Assembly (NCBI GenBank): GCA_964035545.1
Contig: OZ037768.1
Coordinates: 10,161,241 to 10,184,240 of the forward strand
Direction: 5' to 3'
Origin: Bugula neritina
Taxonomy: Eukaryota > Bryozoa > Gymnolaemata > Cheilostomatida > Bugulidae
DNA length: 23,000 bases
Shown: positions 1 to 9,070 of the stretch, one piece after another
How positions within the stretch are numbered: the first letter of the stretch is position 1
How the letters are laid out: every line of letters begins with the position of its first letter
Program-made: the position numbers and the translations under genes
The notes under the pieces: model-generated
Told to the model about the DNA's origin: nothing
What the model saw: the letters and a program-made list of their open reading frames with translations, nothing else
Databases searched by the model: none

Positions 1-2501
1 AGGATTCAAATCTTTTCTCCTGGAACGACAATAACGAATTAAGGCTGTTATAACTTAAACTAATTAACTATGTCACATGATTTTAGTATTTTGAGGCAGG
101 TGTGAAATACCATCAGCCTAAAATCCTCATAAATTGATCAAAATGATATTCTTTAGTCACAAACTACTCACGCTTTGTTTTGGTACTCCGAAGCTTTAAG
201 CAACAAAGTTTCATATACTGCGAAATATACACCACTAGCTGGCACATCTGAAACAAACAGAACATTAAAAGCAACTGTCCAAATTCAAAATATGAATAAA
301 AGGTTCATATCCTTTACTCACAAAGTATTCGTATCCTACGTGAAAACAATTTACATCAATGTATCATAAAAAGTACTAAAATGGAAGACCATAAAATCCC
401 AACAAAACTTTGGTCCCTTTAAATTATGTTGGTGTAGTAGAAAGACATACAAGCATTGTCATTTTCAAAAAAAATTTAACTCAAACTTGGGTTATTATGT
501 GGTTTCCTAAAAACTTAGAACCCCACACATATGATAACTCCAAAAAATAAGCAGGAAGTCAAACGTAGGCAAAATATACCATTTGGTAACAGCGCAATGC
601 TAGAAGAATTTACAAAAATCTACCTTACTCTAAATATGGTTGAAATGATCATCATAGTTTTGTGATGCTAGAAAATCTGTGTGAAATATGCTGGCAGCTC
701 ACCAAGGTTATAAATATAATTTCAATGAAGTACAAGATAATGAAAGTTTATTGAAATTATTACTAATATAAAACATGAACTGTGTGAAAGATATATGGTT
801 ACTACCAGCAATAAAATGTGGATGCTGAAAGAGCTTTCTTTGTAATTTACTCCAATTATCAATCCAGTCTCAATTTTCAATATTTCTCACAACAATGTTG
901 CAGAAACACCTAGTAACTTTACCTCTTAAAAGAGTTGCAGCAGTTCCCTTGTATACACTCCTAATGCCACCAGTTTTATACAGCTGCTTAGCGCAGTCCA
1001 TGGGGCCGGCATACTTCTTAGTACCAGAATCTGCCTGGATTTGCAGTAGGCATTTGATTCTTTCACCAGGAGCCATAATCACTGTGGTGGCTAATCCAGC
1101 GAGACACCCAGCGTTGAATAGCTGCAGGGTGCTAAAACCAAGTTACTATAATAGTTGAAGACTCATTGCAAGTGGTGCAGTGTCTACTAGTACGTCAAAT
1201 AGACATATAAGCTACTGCCCAAATACGTAGAAACTATTGTGAATTTATATCCATGTAGATGTGCAAACCAAGATATTCACAAAAATTATAACTGCAAAAT
1301 GTCATTATGCTGATAATAGCCTTGCCTATAAGTGTGTGATTTTCACTTTGATTGTCAGTTACAGTTCATATTAGTCCCACTGAGACGTATTCAATGAACT
1401 ATAAATAGCACACAAGATAGAAAGTGTATTAAATGTCTGCAGTCTCTACTATTTAACTTTATCTTTATGTATACCTAAAAGGTCATTACATTCACATTAC
1501 ATTCACCGGTCAATGGGTCAACTACATAGATATTATATAAAAGGCTGTAAAGCTATGGCAGGCTAGAATACTAAAACTTCACAACCAATTGTCAAACTTG
1601 TCAGATGCAAGAAGCAGAAAGTGAGAGTCCTTAGAAGTGGTTGAAGAATAAATTATCTTTACTATTACTATTACTCATATTATATAAATTATCAACGTTT
1701 TAGCACCAATATACACTAACTAGTCTAGGTAGATAAAACAAATATAAAAAATGACTGAATGAACTGATGTACTTTGCTAAAACATACTGTTTTCAATTAA
1801 TCTAGGAACAAGATTTCAAAAACTAGATTTACATTGTAATTTAGACATAAGACTAATTCTGTTTCAGGTATACACCTCTACAAATGGTCTTTATGTAAAA
1901 ATGAGGATTACCTGAGTGCATCATCTTCATGTTTCTGTTGCAACTTTTTACCAATGCCAAATCCTAAAAAGCACACCGCATACATTGGTGTAACGCCAAT
2001 AATTGGTGCAGCCATTCCCTTGTACAAGCCTTTGAAACCCTTTAACCAAGAAGAAACAACATACATTAACAAATTTCATAGATTTACTAGATCAGTGACG
2101 ATGCACCACTCATTTCAAGATTATTATATCTCATTAAATGAGCTCACAATTGGACAACTTCTACTAAAAATTAAAGCTTGTTTACTACCTCCTTAGCAAC
2201 TGTTTTTCTGGCACAATCCATAAGCCCAGCATAATTAGGTTGTTGACCAGGTTCTGGCTTAGGCTGCGTCTGTAACCTGACCTGTTAAGTACATTACAAT
2301 TATCAGAACTTACCATGTATTACAGTACAAATGCATGCATGAATGCTTCAGATTCATTGCATGATTATTTATAATTAAACGTTATATAGAATAACTGCAT
2401 ACCTTGATGGTGTCTAATGGATGACCAGAAGCCACCAGACACATACCACCAAATCCACCAGCAAAGAAGTTTTTTGTAGGACTAACTTTATTATCAGACA
2501 T
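1..2501 (-). CDS. SLC25A20: Mitochondrial carnitine/acylcarnitine carrier (SLC25A20 family), 5' part of gene, partial at left edge
   Basis: The product exchanges acylcarnitine for carnitine across the inner mitochondrial membrane, feeding beta-oxidation. Minus-strand exons: 2501-2403, 2281-2189, 2039-1912, 1131-923, 247-172 and 19-1 (truncated), all with GT-AG borders and matching phases; together 624 nt, 208 codons, against about 300 residues for the family. The N-terminus reads [19 protein letters not shown]. The first carrier signature P-L-D-T-I-K spans exons 1 and 2 (residues 28-33, followed by VRLQTQ). Exon 3 carries [17 protein letters not shown]. Exon 4 carries the second-repeat signature P-G-E-R-I-K followed by CLLQIQ, diagnostic of the carnitine carrier among SLC25 proteins. 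Exon 5 begins DVPASGVYF, matching the family. The start ATG has A at -3. The third carrier repeat lies beyond the window. The truncated sixth exon (RKDLNP) is the least certain piece. The gene is divergent from the plus-strand genes. Confidence 0.93.
248..922 (-). other. Carrier intron 4
   Basis: This 675-bp stretch separates carrier exons 4 and 5. It starts with GTAAAG after the codon fragment AGA G and ends in TTTGTTTCAG. It is AT-rich, with no further exon or repeat seen on either strand. The phase (one base carried) is consistent across it. Confidence 0.8.
1132..1911 (-). other. Carrier intron 3
   Basis: This 780-bp intron has donor GTAATC after CTCAG and acceptor GGTTTTAG. The serine codon is split two bases plus one. 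It is AT-rich, with no additional coding segment recognised. Confidence 0.8.
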
Positions 2502-2924
2502 GTTCAGTTTTTGTAGATAAATAAGCACCTACAATACATAGTACCAAGAAAACTTCAATATTTATTTTCATCTCAAATATATATTAGAAATCTTCATACA
2601 AAACAAAGAGCTGCACTTTGCAACCAGTTATGAGTCCCCAAACTGGTATTCTCTTAATTTGATTTTATTTTAGGTAAAAGAGAACTTTACATTGAGCCAA
2701 ATACTAAAAAGATAAATTTGAAATTAGTAATAAAGTAAACTAATCTTATGAAATATCAACTTATGGCGGGAGAAACAAAAATTAAACGTAGACAACAAGT
2801 TGGTTTGAGTTAAAATAGGAAACTGTGTTTTCAATAGTTTCACATTACTGGACCACCCAGCCTAAGCAAAGTCCAAGTTCCTTTTCATAATTAATATCAG
2901 TATTACTATCATCGATATGATATA
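2502..2924. other. Presumed 5' leader/promoter side of the carrier gene, no clear motif
   Basis: This is the sequence upstream of the carrier ATG. A minus-strand TTGTAG near 2529-2534 could be the acceptor of a leader intron, but there is no strong polypyrimidine tract. No TATA box or CpG-rich promoter is evident. I see no other gene. Confidence 0.3.
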
Positions 2925-3785
2925 TGCTTTATACTTATAGTGATTCAGATTACTAATAGTGATTAGAGATTATCATTATGATTATTATTATTATTAGACT
3001 TAGATCAGGTAAGCTATAACATTAACTATAGCTTTTAACTACAAGACTAACTAACTCTAAGCATTACATTTGATTTACAATTACTATAACATTAACTATA
3101 ACTTTAACTCATAAATAATAGTATAGTTACTGTAAGTATTATACTTATACTCATAGTAAATGTAATACTAATAGTAATTGTTACTAAAGTAAAAGTCATG
3201 CTCATAGCAATACTCATAAAATTAAATCATAATCATAATGAATAAATAATAATTATAATTATATTAAATTTAATACTTATAGTTATACTAATACTAACAC
3301 GGTATTAATAATAGTAATAGTTATGGTAAAGTTACAATTATACTCATACACATTGACATACTGATACTCATACTGATAGTGACACTCATTGTCATACTTA
3401 TACATTAACATAATACTACCACTATCAGTGATAATGATAGGGAAACTGTCACTATGACATTGAGTCACAATGACACTGACTGTGACAGTATGAGTATGAC
3501 CCTGACTAGTAGTACTAGTAGTGTAATAGTAGTAATAGTACTACTACTACTCTACTAGTAGTAGTAGTACTACTAGTAGTACTTAGTTTAACAGTAACAG
3601 TGACACTTTACTACGTCTAATAGTAGTACTAGTGTTAGTAACACTATCAGAACCAATATCCGTATCACTATGACTAACTCACTTACAGTTACAGTTAGTA
3701 ACTGTAAGTGTAAGACTTAGACTAAAAGTAAAAGTAAAAGTAAAACTAAAAGTGAGTAAAAGTAAGTGTAAGTCAAAGTGAAGCC
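2925..3785. repeat. Degenerate 3/6-bp-periodic simple-sequence block
   Basis: About 860 bp is built almost wholly from short variants of ACT, AGT, ATAACT, AGTAAC and TTACAG. Examples are repeated AAAAGT hexamers near 3722-3750, TTACAGTTACAGTTAG near 3684, and TAGTAGTAGTAGTACTACTA-type stretches near 3530-3590. Both a motif and its complement (AGT and ACT) occur side by side, so much of the block can fold back on itself. No long reading frame with coding character exists on either strand. Confidence 0.75.
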
Positions 3786-4717
3786 ATGGGTTTGGGAGAA
3801 TACAAAACTTTTCGTGTTTTTAATAATATAAAGTTCAAAATAAGCAACTTTTACCTTACTTAAACACTATTATAATAATTATTATACTAAATATAAAGAT
3901 TAAGATATGCTCAAAATTAATTTTCCAGCAGACCGATGTTGCAGGTACTGTAACTACATAATAGTATTATTATAAGAAAAATAGAAAAAAATGCGTAGTT
4001 TGATAAGCTGTGTGGGCAAAGTCCAACTTTGCAAGCAAATTCAAAGATCGTTTAATAAATCGGTAATAAAAATACATTTTACGATTACTATTTAAAATAA
4101 AATTAGTTGAGAATAAACAGCAATTCCACTTCTTGATGCAATCAGCAGCTTCCGTCACCACAAATTACAAAATCAAGCCGAATTTTGACTGCCACAGCAA
4201 ATGCAATTAACTTGCAACTTATATCAATATTAATATGTAGTTAATCAAATAGTCACTTGTTTTACGGTGTCGGTTATGTCTTTATTAATATTACACAGAA
4301 CCCAAATAACTAGTTACAAGAATAATGTTTATTGAAAGCAGCCATCTCATCTAATCTGCCTCAAAGGGTCAACAGTGGAAGTTGAACTTGCACTTGAAGG
4401 GTACGTATAATAAATTTTAAATTTAATATCAAATATACGTTAAGTATTATTATATCACGCTGATCTGTCTCACGGAAAATTATATAATAATTGATTAATA
4501 TTATAGCAGTATTGAATATAAATATTAATATTAAATTCAATGTTGATATATTAATTATATATTCAATTTTATATCGAACAATAATTATAAATTTATTAAT
4601 TTGATAATAATAATAATTATTATTATGAATATAATATTTGCATATTGCATAGTCATATGCTTATCTCTATGGTTATGTCTTTTAACCCTTTATTTTTAGG
4701 ATAAAACCACGGGCGCG
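3786..4717. other. AT-rich intergenic stretch
   Basis: No gene is seen. The right half (about 4400-4640) is extremely AT-rich and contains a perfect 20-bp AT palindrome at 4607-4626 centred on AATT. Nothing else recognisable. Confidence 0.5.
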
Positions 4718-5165
4718 GGTCATTTCGTACACAAGTCATTTCGTACGCACTTTTTCAGGTCGTTTCGTGCACATCAATATAGATAAACTAAAATTATACA
4801 TATTTTTATACGATGAGTTATACATTACTGCTCACAAATATTTGTAACTTGCACATTTCATTTCACCCATGCTTATTTATTGAATTGGGGCTGCTCTTTT
4901 GGTTTAGATATTCATATTCATATTGACATTGTTATCAGTAGATGGCAGCACATAGTTAAGGAATATATTTTTTGTTAAAAAAAAATATGCTGAGAGAAAG
5001 AGAGCTGGGATGCAATAAATATGTAAGTTAGTATCATATAAGTGGTTATCTAGTGTATTAATTTATTGTTCATTTTGTGTACGAAATGGATAGCAGATTG
5101 TGTACGAAACGACCATTTTGTAAACGAAGCGACCGGTGTACAAAATGACTTGTGTATGAAGTGAC
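4718..5165. mobile_element. MITE-like element with terminal inverted arrays of a 16-bp unit
   Basis: The left arm holds units GTCATTTCGTACACAA (4719), GTCATTTCGTACGCAC (4735) and a diverged GTCGTTTCGTGCACA (4759). The right arm holds the reverse complement form at least five times (about 5075, 5099, 5118, 5136 and 5150), for example TTGTGTACGAAACGAC. The outermost 30 bp of the two ends pair with about four mismatches. The roughly 300-bp interior is AT-rich with no transposase frame. The size and inverted ends fit a non-autonomous DNA transposon. I could not find a convincing target-site duplication, so the exact ends and superfamily are uncertain. Confidence 0.65.
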
Positions 5166-7037
5166 AGTAACTCAAGACCACAGGACATGAGATAGAGCTC
5201 GCTAGATCAAAGCATAGCTTGATGTAAACCATAAAAACCTGAGCATTAAAACTAGAGTATCAGTATAACTATGCATAAACATGATAAGCGCACTTTCACT
5301 ATGTACAAAATATTCATAAACTCATATTGATGTTAGTTACAATCCAAATAAATCATTATTTTTATTATTTATTAAATAATACTTATACTTATACTCTCTA
5401 ATTTCTCACTACTGTAATTTACAGGAATCTCACTATTTAGTTTTGTATAGTTAACTTGATTTTACTCTATTAATATTTGTTCTTAAATGGATTAGTAGGG
5501 GAGGGGTTTTTAAATAATGATTAAGTTAGGTTGGAAGCCATTAGTGTTACATCAACTCATCAATATTTATGTTTATCTGCTACTAAGAGGCCTTAATATA
5601 CTAGCTGTAATATTAGCACTTATATGTCTTATAGTCTGTGTAGTTTGCTTCAACCCTGATGTTATTTTAAATGTAGAAGAATCTCTATATATAACTAGAT
5701 ATTCTTAATCCATAAAGGTGACATTTGAAGGTGATGTAAACTGTTGTAAGTGGTGAGACAACTCAAATAATAACTGTAACTGCCCTTCCAGAGAATAGCT
5801 GAGGTTGTTACTGATGGTCTAATCACCACCGTAACACTGTAAAGTAATTATGAAAGATGAATAAAAATACACGGTATAACTAAAGTAACATTCTAATAAA
5901 ATGCAAGTAGTTTAACAAGAATCTCTACAAAATGGTAATATAATTATAAATTGACATTAATAAGTTTAAAATATTATAAATACAGCATACCTCTTTCACT
6001 TTTCCAGGAGAGAGTTAGTTGGATTGTAATTAATACAAATAAGATTTTTTTCAAAGGTGTAGCGCAACTTACTTACTGAAGGTCTAGAATGGAACTGGTC
6101 CTTTTAGAATAAAATTAACTAGTGGTCCTTCTAGATTATAGAATAATCTAAGCTAGTTAAATATTGGGAATTCACCTCAATGCAACTTGTGAAAACACAC
6201 TGGCAGTTGTATTAGCATGTGTTATAATACTTATAACTAACCATGTTTGTTATTGTAAAGGTCTTTCAATTTGAGATGAAGGAGTAGGTAATTTTATGGT
6301 TAACTGTGTGGTGGCCAAATCACCAGCTGGAGATTATTACAAGCAGTTGGAAAGAAAAATCTAAGAACATTATTCCTATTTTACTTCACTCAAAAAGCAA
6401 TTATGTTACAGAATAAGTACTCACTAAGTAAACTGTAATTACAACTATTTACATAAGTTAAACACTTGAAAGTAAATACATAAAACTAGAACTGTGAAAT
6501 TTCTGACCATCACGTATAGAGTCACTTATAACCTAACTTATAACACATCTTGTTGTAATTAGAGCACTCTAAATTATGTTACAGCAGCCGTCTTTGATTT
6601 AGTGACTTTGTCAGAGTCAAAGTATGTTCATGCTGTCAGTGGCAACATGGCTTCCAGCTGGAGAGAAGTCTGGCTTTTCCTTGGGAATTTCATTGAGCTT
6701 TTGCTTGCATTTTTACACATTCACCTCTTTTAGAATTTGGATTAAATTTTTGTATAAGTTGTATATTCATGCTTTCAAATACCATGAATTTAGGTATTCT
6801 CTAAACCACTGAGTAGCTAAAATTGTGATAGTGACTATAAATTTGAGTTTCTTGTGTAGCTCTTTATTTAAATTCACTCATTCAAAACTACTTCAGAATG
6901 AGTGAATTGAAAACTTATTCAGACTAAAACTCAAAATGAACTGATGTTGGCTAACTTTGCTTATATTTATGTGGTAACAACCTCTGTTACGTAGACCATA
7001 GAAATATGTGATCTAATTTTTGTTTGTTGTTTTGCAG
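5166..7037. other. Intergenic region without recognisable gene
   Basis: AT-rich sequence between the MITE-like element and the leader region of the propeller-like gene. Frames of about 60 codons occur (for example a hydrophobic one at 5517-5708), but none has splice context or family resemblance. The only structure noted is the nested inverted repeat at 6842-6935. Confidence 0.5.
6842..6935. repeat. Nested inverted repeat
   Basis: The outer arms TTTGAGTTT (6842-6850) and AAACTCAAA (6927-6935) flank inner 13-bp perfect arms AATTCACTCATTC (6871-6883) and GAATGAGTGAATT (6896-6908), with a 12-base loop. This could be a tiny foldback element remnant or an RNA hairpin. No target duplication is evident. 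Confidence 0.5.
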
Positions 7038-7182
7038 AAAATGCTATTGAATACATTTCATAAAAAATATGGACAGATTTAGTTATGCAGTCAAGATTTC
7101 ATCTCTACTGCCAGCTCTGCTTACTGTAGAAGGGTGCGGAAGTTGTAATGATGAGGAGCTATGATGTGTAGTTGGTACTTTG
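7038..7182 (+). other. Candidate untranslated leader exon of the propeller-like gene
   Basis: The stretch lies between a good acceptor (TTGTTGTTTTGCAG) and a donor (TTTG then GTATGT). It is less AT-rich than its surroundings and has no long frame. It could be a 5' UTR exon for the gene starting at 7903. This is based only on splice-site appearance. Confidence 0.3.
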
Positions 7183-7675
7183 GTATGTCAATACCATTAA
7201 ATAAGATTATATGGTTTTAGGCTTAATACAGTTTGTAAAACAATTATACTACGGAAAATAAAGTTGCAGGATTCTATAAAACTCTGGTGCTCTGTCTAAT
7301 TTGATGCATGGATTTACTTTGTTCACTGTGCCCGAGTAGTTAATTTGGTTCAAATAAATATTGTGTATTATGATTACTAGGAAAATTTTGTTGGTGTAGA
7401 ATTAATTAATCTGTATGGCATATTGTTCATTAAGTAGTATTATTTGACTGTTCTACTGCTTTCTTATTGAAGGACAGAGTTTGTATAAATATTACTTGCA
7501 TTCTGATTATTTTATAGGGCTGGGTTTACTTTGAGTTTCTACCATAATGTTGGCATAGCTGATATAAAGGATAGGAAAAATATTTTCTCGGTAAATAGCT
7601 CTTAGCTTTAACATTAAAAGCTGTTAATATCTAGTGTAGCTACCATCTTGTATTGTTAGCTGTTGGCTATTTCAG

Positions 7676-7767
7676 GGATGTTTCAAGACATAAGATATAT
7701 AATATGAGATTTGTAAGCCAGCTCTGACTAGTTTCTTGGTGTCAGGAGAAGGAGCTGCATTGTACTG
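7676..7767 (+). other. Candidate untranslated leader exon with short upstream ORF
   Basis: It is bounded by a TTTCAG acceptor and a strong GTAAGT donor, 135 bp before the coding exon. The coding exon itself follows TTTGCAG at 7880. An ATG near its start opens an upstream frame of only eight codons (MFQDIRYI then stop), which could dampen translation if the exon is used. This is an inference from splice signals. Confidence 0.4.
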
Positions 7768-7902
7768 GTAAGTTTAATGTCTGCCTTGCTGTTTTAAACA
7801 CATATTAGTATCTATATAATTATTATCTTTTTTGGATAATTTTAGTCCTAATGTCCTTTTATGTTATGTCAGGTTTGCAGAGCATTGATACAAAAGTTCA
7901 CA

Positions 7903-8729
7903 ATGGGACAGAAGCTATCATGTTTGGGAAAAGGGAAAAAAGATGACAACTCCAGGATGAACATTTTTTTGGATGGGTGAGCTTTTCTGTCTCATTACTA
8001 ATCTTCTTTTTTGTAATCACAAAAGTCATGTATTATGCAAATCTAGTTATTGCACTATACTTTGATTATTTCTATAAAATAGCCTTAGTTTCTAATTAAC
8101 TTGCAATGTTAACCTTCTGGGTATAGCTATGACCCACCTCTATATACATTTTCAGTACTAGCAGCTAAGGCTATGCTCATTTTCTAATATAAATTATTAG
8201 AAGACTTGCTGACTCTATAATGTATTTGAAGGCTTCTTATGCACATGCATGGTATAAAGATTTGTTGTATTCTTTTATTTTGAAGATTTGTAAATAATGT
8301 GAAAGTTTAATTAACTGTGCTAGTGTGTAAGATTGCAACCTTCTGTATAATTACTTTAAATAACTTGTGTTTTGATGGTGGTACATTGCTGGTAAAAAAT
8401 TTTCAGTGATAAAGATGAACTTGACAACAACAATGCTCTGGAGCAGTCAGAAAGTACATTACTGATCAAGAGTGACAGCCGGGAGTTGCCCGAGGAATCT
8501 TGTGAAGAGTTTTCCAATTCTGACACATTTAATCTTGACTTGAATTCGGAAGAAGCGAAACCAGCTTTAAGCAAGGCTGTACAAGTAAGTGCATACATAA
8601 GCATCTAAATTTGTTATTATTAAATTTGATTTAATAAAATTTGTGAATCTGTAGGTGAAAATTATAGTTAAAATTGACTGACATTTTAGTCATAGTTACA
8701 GCCAGTCGAGTGAAAGTACTTCCAGTAGT

Positions 8730-8800
<71 letters not shown>

Positions 8801-8801
8801 G

Positions 8802-8847
<46 letters not shown>

Positions 8848-8875
8848 ATATATATATATGTGTGTATATATACAC

Positions 8876-8961
<86 letters not shown>

Positions 8962-9003
8962 TACTGCTCTAGTATGCACTCTATGTTAATAATATATATA
9001 TAT

Positions 9004-9070
<67 letters not shown>

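Noticed and set aside
895-1158. Plus-strand 87-codon frame
   Set aside because: Antisense to exon 4 of the carnitine carrier.
2925-3785. Telomeric repeat array or CRISPR-like array
   Set aside because: No constant repeat unit or regular spacers; the motifs are short and highly degenerate, and the context is eukaryotic.
5517-5708. Hydrophobic 63-codon frame, possible small membrane protein
   Set aside because: AT-rich sequence often gives Leu/Ile/Val-rich frames by chance; no splice context, start context or family resemblance.
8674-9015. Open frames on both strands encoding alternating Tyr-Ile
   Set aside because: They are translations of the (TA)n microsatellite and have no coding meaning.
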